A DNA stretch of 64,000 bases, taken from an uncultured Clostridium sp. Its GTDB lineage: Bacteria; Bacillota; Clostridia; Clostridiales; Clostridiaceae. The notes under the pieces are model-generated. The model was not told where the DNA came from. It saw nothing but the letters and a program-made list of their open reading frames with translations, and searched no databases. Within the stretch, counting starts at the first letter, position 1, and every line of letters starts with the position of its first letter. Both the position numbers and the translations under genes were made by a program. The stretch lies in the NCBI RefSeq assembly GCF_947072515.1, contig NZ_CAMTIG010000004.1, positions 62,001-126,000 on the forward strand. Direction: 5' to 3'. Below, in pieces: positions 43,991-52,044 of this stretch.

Positions 43991-45283
43991 CTATTCTTTT
44001 ACGTTTCTTTTATTATAATATTTCATAAAGAAATAAAGTGGAATAGCAATTACAAGACCACCGAAGCCCCAAAGTATCTCTTGAGCAGTAGATTGGAATA
44101 AAATCCAAATGCTAACTAAGATTGCTATTATAGGTATAACAGGTCCAAATGGAATTTTAAATGATCCTGTAAGTTCAGGCTTTTTCTTTCTAAGAACAAT
44201 AACAGCAAGACATGTTGGTAAATATTGAGCGAATCTTGAGATTGCACTTATTAATGCTAAGTGAGTAAAACTACCTGAAAGAGCAATAGGAATTGTTATT
44301 ATAGTACTAATAATTATTGCAACATATGGTACGCCAGTTTTACTTGTTTTAGCCATAGCTTTTGGGAAAAGACCATCATTTGCAAGTGCCATTCCAAGTC
44401 GTGGTGTAAGGAATGCTTGAGTAGCATTTATACCAATTATTGAAACTAAAATTCCAAGGCTTACAAGGACACCACCAAAAGGTCCAAGCATTTTTGCTGA
44501 TGCTGTAGCAACTGGAGTTAAATCAGATGCTAAATTAGGTCCTAATACACCGATTGAAATTGCTTGTATAAGCATATAAATTATTGAAACTAAAAGCATA
44601 ACAACAACGATAGCTTTTGGAATATTTTTACTTGGCTCATCCATATCTTCAGCAGCTAATGCAATACTTTCAAAACCTGTAAAAGAAAAGAAAATTAAAA
44701 GCGCAGCTGCACCAAATGAACCATGAGTATATGTACCATGAGGAAAAACAGGTGTAAAGTTACCACCTTTTATAAAAAATATTCCAACAGCAACGAAAAC
44801 TATTAAAGGTATAAGCTTACCGATAGTTGAAACATTAATAACAATCTTTGAAAGATTTACCCCAGCAAGGTTCATTATAGCTAGTAAAATTAATAAAACA
44901 ATAATAACTATATCTTTTGTAAAACCTTGTGCAACTGATGGAATAAATACTGATAAAGCAGTAGTAAATCCAACTGCCATAGTAGCGGCAGCAATAATAC
45001 AAATTGCATATGTCATAAAACCAACTTCAAACCCAAAGAAATTACCAAAAGCTTCACGGGTATAAATGTAAGGTCCACCGTTATGATTAAATTTACTACC
45101 AACTTCAGCGAAACAAAGAGCAATAGTGATAGCTAAAAATGCATCAAATACTATAACTCCTAAACTCGCTGGACCAATTAAATCCATTGCTTTATTAGGT
45201 AATAAGAAAATACCAGTTCCAACGATAGCGTTGAATCCTAAAAGAACAATACTAAGAAATCCAATTTTTGATTTTTTGTTCAT
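43991..45283 (-). CDS. APC-family amino acid permease
   Basis: 430 aa with 12 helices. N-terminal LLGFNAIVGTGIFLLPN (helix 1 break with the substrate-binding GTG motif), NHNGGPYIYTREAFG, and FFSFTGFESIALAAEDM in helix 6 are standard for the APC superfamily. Probably imports an amino acid; substrate unknown. It follows the glutamine amidotransferase gene on the same T-box-controlled transcript. Start ATG 45283 is the only in-frame start available, but its Shine-Dalgarno lies ~40 bases upstream with a 12-bp hairpin between (see 45290-45329). Confidence 0.88.
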   Translation of the reverse strand: MNKKSKIGFLSIVLLGFNAIVGTGIFLLPNKAMDLIGPASLGVIVFDAFLAITIALCFAEVGSKFNHNGGPYIYTREAFGNFFGFEVGFMTYAICIIAAATMAVGFTTALSVFIPSVAQGFTKDIVIIVLLILLAIMNLAGVNLSKIVINVSTIGKLIPLIVFVAVGIFFIKGGNFTPVFPHGTYTHGSFGAAALLIFFSFTGFESIALAAEDMDEPSKNIPKAIVVVMLLVSIIYMLIQAISIGVLGPNLASDLTPVATASAKMLGPFGGVLVSLGILVSIIGINATQAFLTPRLGMALANDGLFPKAMAKTSKTGVPYVAIIISTIITIPIALSGSFTHLALISAISRFAQYLPTCLAVIVLRKKKPELTGSFKIPFGPVIPIIAILVSIWILFQSTAQEILWGFGGLVIAIPLYFFMKYYNKRNVKE

Positions 45284-45289
45284 TAAATA

Positions 45290-45329
45290 ACTGTTGCAAA
45301 GTGTAACTTTGCAACAGTATCCACCTCCT
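45290..45329 (-). promoter_or_regulatory. hairpin between Shine-Dalgarno and start codon of the permease
   Basis: On the minus strand an ideal AAGGAGGTGG (plus 45321-45330) is followed by a perfect 12-bp hairpin (plus 45290-45301/45307-45318, five-base loop) and, six bases later, the ATG. Folding the hairpin brings the RBS to a normal distance; unfolded, it is too far. No other in-frame start lies closer to the RBS. Confidence 0.75.
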
Positions 45330-45348
45330 TTTCTTTTGTTTTAAATTT

Positions 45349-46074
45349 TTAACATTTTGAAATAAAGTATTTAAAAAGCTCTAAAGTTTTAGCATCATCT
45401 TGAGCCATTATTTCAGGATGCCATTGAACCCCCATAAGGAAATTACTTTCATCAATTTTCTCAATTGATTCTATAGTTCCATCAAGAGCTTTAGCAGATA
45501 CTTTAAAGCCATCTGCTACATTTTTTATAGCTTGATGATGAAAGGAATTCACTTTATAATGTTCCCCAAAAATATTATAAAGATTAGAATTTTTGTCTAT
45601 AGAAATTGAATGTGAAGGTTTATTTTGATCACCTTTTTGAATATGACTAACAAAAAAATTATCAAGTGAGTTAATATCTTGATAAAGAGTCCCACCATTT
45701 ACTACATTCAAAATTTGATGTCCTCTACATATTCCTAAGCAAGGAATATTTTTTTTCATAGCTTCTCTAAAAAGGTTAAACTCACAAAAGTCTCTTAGAT
45801 TTGAAGTACTTCCTAAATTTTTACTAGGTTCTTCATTATAAAGAAGTGGATCAATGTCATAGCCACCACTTACAATCAAACCATCTATAATGCTAACTTG
45901 ATTTTTGATTACTTCTAAATCATTAGTAATAGGAATTAAGATAGGGATTCCACCAGATAGTTTTACTGCTTCTACATAATCTGTAAAAATTCTTTGCAAA
46001 GTAGAACCAGGGAAAGAATCGTTATCTTTTGATTTAATAATGTTACATGATATTCCTATAATCTTTTTTTTCAT
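45349..46074 (-). CDS. class I glutamine amidotransferase, gamma-Glu hydrolase (peptidase C26) type
   Basis: 241 aa. Resembles PuuD-type gamma-glutamyl-GABA hydrolases: GIPILIPI, DGLIVSGGYDIDPLLYNEEP, the nucleophile Cys in PCLGICRGHQILNV and the His-Glu pair in GVQWHPE. It cleaves gamma-glutamyl amides; the natural substrate here is unknown. The true start is ATG 46074, eight bases after GGAGGGG; a longer frame upstream reads into the T-box leader and is not coding. First gene of a T-box operon with the APC permease 65 bases downstream, suggesting uptake and hydrolysis of an amino-acid compound. Confidence 0.88.
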   Translation of the reverse strand: MKKKIIGISCNIIKSKDNDSFPGSTLQRIFTDYVEAVKLSGGIPILIPITNDLEVIKNQVSIIDGLIVSGGYDIDPLLYNEEPSKNLGSTSNLRDFCEFNLFREAMKKNIPCLGICRGHQILNVVNGGTLYQDINSLDNFFVSHIQKGDQNKPSHSISIDKNSNLYNIFGEHYKVNSFHHQAIKNVADGFKVSAKALDGTIESIEKIDESNFLMGVQWHPEIMAQDDAKTLELFKYFISKC

Positions 46075-46084
46075 AATTTGTCCC

Positions 46085-46384
46085 CTCCGTTTAAATAATT
46101 CATTTAATACATTATATGAAAAAAAGAGACTTTTCTCTAAAGTATAGAGACCTAAATTTTTAGGCGGTTCCACTCTACTTTAGACAAAAGTCCCTCAATG
46201 AATTCTTAAAATTCTAGCTATAAGGTAGCTAACCTGTCAAACTACTATTATTTCACATGACATACTCCATAGTGCCCTTATAAAAACTACTAAGACAAAT
46301 CTTTCACCAATATGACTTGTTCTCTGCATCTTTTCATTTAAATAACTTCTATATCAACGTATCCGACTATTTCAATCTGAATAT
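46085..46384 (-). promoter_or_regulatory. T-box riboswitch leader
   Basis: On the minus strand, about 300 bases lie between the promoter and the gene. Seen: stem I with AGAGA and GGTG distal elements and a paired distal arm (ACAAGUC/GAUUUGU), the T-box sequence AGTGGAACCGC (plus 46163-46175) that binds the tRNA CCA end, and a long terminator (GGGACTTTTGTCTAAAG pairs with its complement) ending in seven T's near 46119-46125. UGGA implies a tRNA with discriminator U73. The specifier codon was not identified; a GGC triplet in the expected part of stem I would mean glycine, but this is uncertain. Confidence 0.85.
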
Positions 46385-46390
46385 AAGTAC

Positions 46391-46418
46391 ATTATATCAA
46401 TTGAAAAAACCTTGTCAA
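46391..46418 (-). promoter_or_regulatory. promoter of the T-box operon
   Basis: TTGACA (plus 46413-46418), 16 bases, TGA-extended TATAAT (plus 46391-46396) on the minus strand: a very strong sigma-A promoter. Confidence 0.85.
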
Positions 46419-46456
46419 TAAAAAAATTATGCAAGAAAATAATTGTGAATTATATG

Positions 46457-46485
46457 TTAACAATAATGTATTAATATGGTAAAAT
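46457..46485 (+). promoter_or_regulatory. promoter of the opine-dehydrogenase-like gene
   Basis: TTAACA (46457-46462), 17 bases, TAAAAT (46480-46485), divergent from the T-box promoter and 32 bases upstream of the ATG. Confidence 0.6.
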
Positions 46486-46517
46486 TTTAGATAACTAGAT
46501 AAAAAGGGGTTGGTATT

Positions 46518-47639
46518 ATGAATATTTGTGTCGTGGGGGCAGGAAATATCGGGACATATCTTGCAAGCTATATGGCTTTAAATGAGGAAAACAAAGTTTG
46601 GCTTCATACATCAAAAAAAGAACTATTTAGTGGAGAGATCCAATTAATTGAGGAAGAAAAGAATTTAACACATTTAGTGAAATTGCATAAAGTTGTAGAC
46701 AATTATAAAGAGGGGATAGAAAATGCAGATTTAATTTTAGTAACATATCCATCATTTATGATTCCAAGAGCATTAGAAGAAATAAATATATTTATAAAGA
46801 GAAGTGCAATAATTGGTGTAATACCAGGGTTTGGTGGAGCAGAGTTTTATAGAGAAAAATTCTTAGAAAAAGGGTGCATATTCTTTGGAAGTCAAAGAGT
46901 TCCATCTATTACTAGATTAAAAGAGTATGGAAAAAGCGTTTACTTAAAAGAAAAGAATCCATTTATGAATATTGCAACTTTCCCAAGGAAAAAAGGTGAT
47001 TATGTAGCAGATTTAATGACTAGCTTAATTCATATAAAATGTAATTCGTTAGAAACATATTTAGGGATAACACTTTCACCATCAAATCCAATTTTTCATC
47101 CATCAAGATTATACGAACTTTTTAAAAATTACGAAGAAGGCGTAAGCATATATGAAAAAAACTACTTGTTTTATGAAGAATGGGGTAATTTTGCGTCAGA
47201 GTGTCTTTTAAAATTAGATGAAGAATTAGAAAAAGTAACTATAGCATTAATGGGAGATAATCTTAAAGATTTTGAAAGAATAAAATCTAGATTTAATATA
47301 GAAAAACCAGAAGAACTTACACAAAAAATAAGAACTGCACCAGGATTTATCGGAATAAATACACCAATGAAAAAGGTGGAAGAGGGATATATACCAGATG
47401 TAGAATCAAGATATTTTATAGAAGATTTACAGTATGGAACATGTATAATTAAGGGGTTTGCAGAAAGTTTAAATGTAGAAACACCATTAACGGATGAAAT
47501 AATAGAGTGGGCACAAAAATTATTGAAAAAAGATTATATAAGAGATGGTAAGCTTGTAGGTATAGATTCACATGAATTACTTACAATGGATAATATGAAT
47601 ATAAATTCTAGAGAAGAGATATTAAGATATTATAAGTAA
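46518..47639 (+). CDS. NAD(P)-dependent octopine/nopaline dehydrogenase family protein
   Basis: 373 aa. N-terminal Rossmann fold with VVGAGNIGTYLASYMALNEENKVWLHT (residues 4-30), then the C-terminal helical domain of the octopine dehydrogenase family; the residues around ATFPRKKGD...SSNPIFHPSRLYE-type segments (here LSPSNPIFHPSRLYE) contain the His of the family's catalytic region. These enzymes join an amino acid and a keto acid reductively. No metallophore transporter or synthase is adjacent, so a staphylopine-like role is not supported. RBS AAGGGG. Monocistronic. Confidence 0.78.
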   Translation: MNICVVGAGNIGTYLASYMALNEENKVWLHTSKKELFSGEIQLIEEEKNLTHLVKLHKVVDNYKEGIENADLILVTYPSFMIPRALEEINIFIKRSAIIGVIPGFGGAEFYREKFLEKGCIFFGSQRVPSITRLKEYGKSVYLKEKNPFMNIATFPRKKGDYVADLMTSLIHIKCNSLETYLGITLSPSNPIFHPSRLYELFKNYEEGVSIYEKNYLFYEEWGNFASECLLKLDEELEKVTIALMGDNLKDFERIKSRFNIEKPEELTQKIRTAPGFIGINTPMKKVEEGYIPDVESRYFIEDLQYGTCIIKGFAESLNVETPLTDEIIEWAQKLLKKDYIRDGKLVGIDSHELLTMDNMNINSREEILRYYK

Positions 47640-47728
47640 TATCTGTTAAATATATGTAAACTATGTTGTTATAAAAGATAAAAGCTTTTACACTAAGAGA
47701 AAGATACAAAAGATAGGGGGGCTAAAGT

Positions 47729-48481
47729 TTGAAGAGGTTAGTTACAACCGTAGCAATAACAGCAACAGTATTAGCCGTAGCAGGAACATCTATAACAGCA
47801 AGTGCACAAGGAATAAATACAGGAAATAACTCTCAAAATTCTAGCAATTATACAACTAGACAAATTACTAGATTATCAGCTTTATATGAATCAAATGATA
47901 ATCCAGGTAGTATTTCATCAGGAAAAGGCGATTTTGGAGGAAAATCTTATGGCGCATGGCAATTTTCTTCAAAAACAGGTACTTTAACAGAGTTTATGAA
48001 TTATTTAAAGCGAGAAAATTATGGATTTTATTTTGGGCTAATTAGAGCAGAATATACAGATAAAAATAAGACGATTCAATATGGTGAAAAGTTTGATAAT
48101 GTATGGGAGATATTAGCTAATAAATATCCAACAGAGTTTTATAATTTGCAAATGGATTTTGTTAAGGAAAATTATTATGATAAGTTAATAAGAAAGCTTA
48201 GACGAGAAGGTGGATATGCAAAAGTTATAAATAATTTAGCAGTACAAAATGTACTACTTTCTACAGCAGTACAAAATGGAGTGCAAGGAGCATATTCAAT
48301 AGTGAAACCATTAAAGTATATGGATAGTCCAAAAGCTTTTATAAAAGGAATATATGCAAGAAGAGCAACAACTAATTCAGATGGAGTTTTAATAAATTTT
48401 AGATCATCATCTAAAGAGGTACAAAATGCTGTGAAAAATAGATTTTCAAATGAAGAACAAACAGCATTAGAAATGCTTTAA
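47729..48481 (+). CDS. secreted lysozyme-like protein (VgrG3-C-terminal-type domain)
   Basis: 250 aa. Signal peptide MKRLVTTVAITATVLAVAGT...ASAQG with a cut likely after ASA (near residue 26). The rest resembles the muramidase-like domain found at the C-terminus of some T6SS VgrG proteins and in phage/secreted Gram-positive proteins: SALYESNDNPGSISSGKGDFGG with a candidate catalytic Glu, GAWQFSS, and a helical tail. It would cut peptidoglycan outside the cell. Starts with TTG, eight bases after AGGGGG. Stands alone, followed by a strong terminator. Confidence 0.72.
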   Translation: MKRLVTTVAITATVLAVAGTSITASAQGINTGNNSQNSSNYTTRQITRLSALYESNDNPGSISSGKGDFGGKSYGAWQFSSKTGTLTEFMNYLKRENYGFYFGLIRAEYTDKNKTIQYGEKFDNVWEILANKYPTEFYNLQMDFVKENYYDKLIRKLRREGGYAKVINNLAVQNVLLSTAVQNGVQGAYSIVKPLKYMDSPKAFIKGIYARRATTNSDGVLINFRSSSKEVQNAVKNRFSNEEQTALEML

Positions 48482-48484
48482 AAT

Positions 48485-48514
48485 AAAAAAGACTGCAAAA
48501 GCAGTCTTTTTTTT
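48485..48514. terminator. intrinsic terminator
   Basis: A 12-bp stem (48485-48496/48501-48512, loop AAAA) with GACTGC/GCAGTC core and T8 tail. It is next to a second hairpin (48519-48543) that overlaps the end of brnQ and may serve the minus strand. Confidence 0.9.
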
Positions 48515-48532
48515 ATTGTATCAAACTATAGG

Positions 48533-49807
48533 TTAGTTTGATATTTCTACTAAATTTGGAGTCCATTTTCTAAATATTAAATGCCCAAGGATTAAAGCTA
48601 AAATAGTAGGGCAAAGCCATGCAAATCCTAAAGCTGCTAAAGGAATAAATCCTAAGTTTATAAAAGGGAACACTTGTAAAATTCCAAATACTAAAGAAAC
48701 ATAAACACTTAGTTTAACAGCTCGTTTATTTTTCAAGTATTTTTCAAAAAGTGTTGTAAATATTAATGTTATAGCAACTGGGTATAACACATTTAATATA
48801 GGTCCAGAAAATTTTATTATCTTATCAACTCCAAGGCTACCAATAAAGATACTAATTACAGTTATTGTTATAGCATTGAATTTATATTTGAATTTTCCTT
48901 TTGATATTTCTTCAAAAAAGTTAGAACCAGCAGTTATTAATCCGATAGAAGTTGTAAGACAAGCAAGTCCCATTGCAATACCGATTAAAGTAGTTCCTGC
49001 GCTTCCTAGAATTCTTTTTGATATTAAAAGAAGTAATTGAGTATTATTAATGTCGGCAGCTGTAGAAGCTGTTGTTTGAGCGCCTATAAAAGTAAGTCCA
49101 CCATAAACAATAGCAAGTCCAATAGCAGCAACTAAGCTAGCTTTAATAACCATTGGTAGTAATTCTTCTTTTTCATATCCTTTAGATTTAATACTAGTAG
49201 TTACAATAGCAGCAAACAGTAAGGCAGCTAATGCATCCATTGTTTGATATCCTTCAACTAAAGATGATGAAAACACATTTGTATAATTAGTATTCATAAT
49301 ATCACCAATAGGGAAAAATACACCTTTTACAATTATGATTCCTAATATAATAAGTAATGCTGGAGTTAAAAATTTACCTATTACATCAATAATCGATGAT
49401 TTACTAAATACAAAATAAAGATTTATTGCAAAATATATAAGCATCCATAATAATGGAGGAATATTTGGAATTATTGGTTGTATAGTAAGTTCATATGTAG
49501 TAGCAGCTGTTCTTGGGATACCAAGCATTGGTCCAATAGCTATAAATAAAATAGCTGTAAAAATTATAGCGAACTTTGGACTGATTTTTGAAGCCATAGT
49601 CTTAAAAGTTCCATCACCTTTTGTACAAGCTATGATAGCAAGTAGTGGTAAACCAACCCCTGTTAAAGTAAATCCTATTATAGCCAAAACAAAGTCTTTT
49701 CCAACGGCATGTCCTAAAAATGGTGGGAAAATAAGATTTCCAGCTCCGAAAAACATAGCAAATAGGGCAAAACCTACGATGAAAAAGTCTCTTGTATTTT
49801 TTTTCAT
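48533..49807 (-). CDS. brnQ: branched-chain amino acid transporter BrnQ
   Basis: 424 aa with 12 helices; sodium- or proton-coupled uptake of Leu, Ile and Val. Seen: FAMFFGAGNLIFPPFLGHAVGK at the N-terminus (signature), IGIPRTAATTYE-type segment (here GIPRTAATTYEL), and AGSNFFEEISKG. RBS GGAGG is ten bases before the ATG. No T-box was seen in its short leader. Monocistronic, convergent with the lysozyme-like gene. Confidence 0.93.
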   Translation of the reverse strand: MKKNTRDFFIVGFALFAMFFGAGNLIFPPFLGHAVGKDFVLAIIGFTLTGVGLPLLAIIACTKGDGTFKTMASKISPKFAIIFTAILFIAIGPMLGIPRTAATTYELTIQPIIPNIPPLLWMLIYFAINLYFVFSKSSIIDVIGKFLTPALLIILGIIIVKGVFFPIGDIMNTNYTNVFSSSLVEGYQTMDALAALLFAAIVTTSIKSKGYEKEELLPMVIKASLVAAIGLAIVYGGLTFIGAQTTASTAADINNTQLLLLISKRILGSAGTTLIGIAMGLACLTTSIGLITAGSNFFEEISKGKFKYKFNAITITVISIFIGSLGVDKIIKFSGPILNVLYPVAITLIFTTLFEKYLKNKRAVKLSVYVSLVFGILQVFPFINLGFIPLAALGFAWLCPTILALILGHLIFRKWTPNLVEISN

Positions 49808-50028
49808 AAAAAAACCTCCATTTCTTAATCAAGTTAAAATTAAATTAACAATAATATACCATTTAAAAATATAAAATTCAATAAAAATAGGGATAATTAT
49901 GATATTGATAATAAATAAAGGGTAATTTTAATAATAAAATATCAAAAAACTTTCAAAAAATATAGCGAAGTGATAAATTATTAAAAATGTCGAAAAATAT
50001 ATAAAAGATGAATAAAAGGTTAATAATA

Positions 50029-50037
50029 TGTTATAAT
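50029..50037 (+). promoter_or_regulatory. extended -10 element of galU copy 3
   Basis: TGTTATAAT with no clear -35; 36 bases before the ATG. Same TGN-TATAAT form as the other surface-polymer operons. Confidence 0.5.
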
Positions 50038-50072
50038 GAGTTGGAGAATTATGTTAAAGAGAGGGATATATT

Positions 50073-50951
50073 ATGAAAGTTAAAAAAGCTATAATACCTG
50101 CAGCAGGTCTTGGAACAAGATTTTTACCTGCAACAAAAGCTCAGCCAAAAGAAATGTTGCCAATAGTAGATAAACCAACTATTCAATACATAATTGAAGA
50201 AGCAGTAGCATCAGGAATCGAAGAAATTCTTATAATAACAGGAAGAAATAAAAAGTGTATAGAAGATCATTTTGATAAAAGCATTGAATTGGAAATGGAA
50301 TTAGAAAAATCAGGAAAAGAAGAACTGTTAGAATTAGTAAGAGATATATCTGATATGGTAGATATTCATTATATACGTCAAAAAGAGCCAAGAGGATTAG
50401 GTCATGCTATATGTTGTGCAAAAACATTTGTTGGTAATGAACCATTTGCAGTGTTATTAGGGGATGATGTGGTAGCAAATGAGAAGCCTTGCTTGAAACA
50501 ACTTATGGAATGTTATAACGAATATAAAACATCTATTTTAGGTGTACAAACAGTACGTAAAGAAGACGTATCTAAGTATGGAATTGTAAATGGAATTCAT
50601 ATAGAAGATAAAGTTTATAAAGTTAAGGATTTAGTTGAAAAACCTAGTGTTGAAGAAGCACCAAGTAATGTAGCTATATTAGGAAGATACATTATAACAC
50701 CACAAATTTTTGAAATATTAGAAAATACAAAACCAGGTAAAGGAAATGAAATTCAATTGACAGATGCATTGAAAACGCTTATATCTAATGAAGCTATGTA
50801 TGCATATAACTTTGAAGGAAGAAGATATGATGTTGGTGATAAACAAGGATTTTTAGAAGCAACTATAGAGTTTTCTCTTAAAAGAGATGATTTAAGAGAA
50901 TCTGTATTAGAATATTTAGAAAGTAAAAGATGGGAAGAAGCATTGAAATAG
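50073..50951 (+). CDS. galU: UTP-glucose-1-phosphate uridylyltransferase (copy 3)
   Basis: 292 aa, all GalU motifs present (AAGLGTRFLPATKAQPKEML, LLGDDVVANEKP, LVEKP, KGNEIQLTDAL). It differs from the two locus copies at many positions and at DNA level, so it is an older paralogue, probably the housekeeping enzyme for glucolipids and teichoic acids. Own promoter, own terminator, not in an operon. RBS AGAGAGGG. Confidence 0.95.
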   Translation: MKVKKAIIPAAGLGTRFLPATKAQPKEMLPIVDKPTIQYIIEEAVASGIEEILIITGRNKKCIEDHFDKSIELEMELEKSGKEELLELVRDISDMVDIHYIRQKEPRGLGHAICCAKTFVGNEPFAVLLGDDVVANEKPCLKQLMECYNEYKTSILGVQTVRKEDVSKYGIVNGIHIEDKVYKVKDLVEKPSVEEAPSNVAILGRYIITPQIFEILENTKPGKGNEIQLTDALKTLISNEAMYAYNFEGRRYDVGDKQGFLEATIEFSLKRDDLRESVLEYLESKRWEEALK

Positions 50952-50965
50952 GCCACTTAAGTGGC
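50952..50965 (+). terminator. short palindrome after galU copy 3
   Basis: GCCACTTAAGTGGC, a 14-base perfect palindrome at the stop codon with a T-rich tail; probable terminator. Confidence 0.55.
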
Positions 50966-51059
50966 TTATTTATTTAGATAAATTAATATTATGAGAAGAC
51001 TATTCTTGCAAAAGATAAAAAGGGTTTAATCATAGAGATGGGATTTAGGGGGAATATTT

Positions 51060-52010
51060 ATGAAGGAAAAAAAGAAAAAAGAGTCTGGAAATATAAAGAT
51101 TTTGAAAAGAATACTTATAGGATTAGTTGTAGTAATTGTAGTAATGTTTGGGGCTGGAGCATTTTATGTCTATAATATGTTAAATAAAATAGAAAAGACA
51201 GATCTAGATAAAGCAGATTTAGGAATAGAACAAGTAGCAGGACAAAAAAATAAAAACATAACTAATATAGCCTTGTTTGGGGTTGATGCAGAGAATGGGC
51301 AAAGAGGAAGATCAGATAGTATAATGATTTTAACTTTAGACAATGAAACGAATAAAATAAAATTATCTTCAATTATGAGAGATGCATATGTTAATATTCC
51401 AGGTTATGGGATGGATAAAATAAATCATGCATACTCATTTGGAGGACCACAACTTGCAGTAAAAACTATTAATACGAATTTTGGAATGAATATAGAAGAA
51501 TTTATAACAGTAAACTTTACATCATTACCTAAAATAATAAATAGTTTAGGTGGAATAGAAATAGAATTAACAAGTGGTGATCTAAAATATTTAAATCAAT
51601 ATATTGGTGGGAAATCAAGTCATATTAATGGACCAGGAAAATATAATTTAGATGGTGAACAAGCATTAGCATATGCAAGAATTAGATATGATGGTGGAGA
51701 TCAACAAAGAACTCAAAGACATAGAAATGTTATGGAAGGTATGCTTGATCAAGTAAGAAGTGTATCTGTATCGCAAATACCAGGACTTTTAGGAGATTTA
51801 TTTCCTTTTATAGAAACAAGTTTCTCTTCAACTGAAATGATAAGTCTTGCAACAGGAAGCATGGGATTATTAAAAGCACCAATGGAGCAATTAAGATTAC
51901 CAGAAGACGGCAGTTACAAGGGTGAACAAATTAAAGGTGTATATTATTCAGTTTTAGATATTCCAGCAACTACAGATAGATTAAAAGAATTTATATATAA
52001 TGATAAATAA
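51060..52010 (+). CDS. LCP-family (LytR-CpsA-Psr) cell wall polymer ligase
   Basis: 316 aa. Cytoplasmic basic start, one transmembrane helix (about residues 18-40), then the outer LCP domain: RGRSDSIMILTLD, SIMRDAYVNIPGYG, KINHAYSFGG and LAYARIRYDGGDQQRTQRHRNVM hold the conserved Arg/Asp residues that bind the polyprenyl-pyrophosphate substrate. It would attach teichoic acid or the polysaccharide of this window to peptidoglycan. RBS AGGGGGAA. Ends at a terminator. Confidence 0.92.
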   Translation: MKEKKKKESGNIKILKRILIGLVVVIVVMFGAGAFYVYNMLNKIEKTDLDKADLGIEQVAGQKNKNITNIALFGVDAENGQRGRSDSIMILTLDNETNKIKLSSIMRDAYVNIPGYGMDKINHAYSFGGPQLAVKTINTNFGMNIEEFITVNFTSLPKIINSLGGIEIELTSGDLKYLNQYIGGKSSHINGPGKYNLDGEQALAYARIRYDGGDQQRTQRHRNVMEGMLDQVRSVSVSQIPGLLGDLFPFIETSFSSTEMISLATGSMGLLKAPMEQLRLPEDGSYKGEQIKGVYYSVLDIPATTDRLKEFIYNDK

Positions 52011-52016
52011 TTATAA

Positions 52017-52044
52017 AAAAGGTATTGCAAAAGCAATACCTTTT
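52017..52044. terminator. bidirectional terminator
   Basis: A 12-bp stem (52017-52028/52033-52044, loop AAAA) with GGTATTGC/GCAATACC core, shared by the LCP gene and the convergent trpS. Confidence 0.9.

Noticed and set aside
46075-46173. Longer N-terminus for the glutamine amidotransferase
   Set aside because: It would start inside the T-box sequence and read through the terminator hairpin; ATG 46074 has a perfect RBS.
46518-47639. Staphylopine-type metallophore synthesis
   Set aside because: No nicotianamine-like synthase or metallophore transporter genes are near, and the protein is shorter than CntM.
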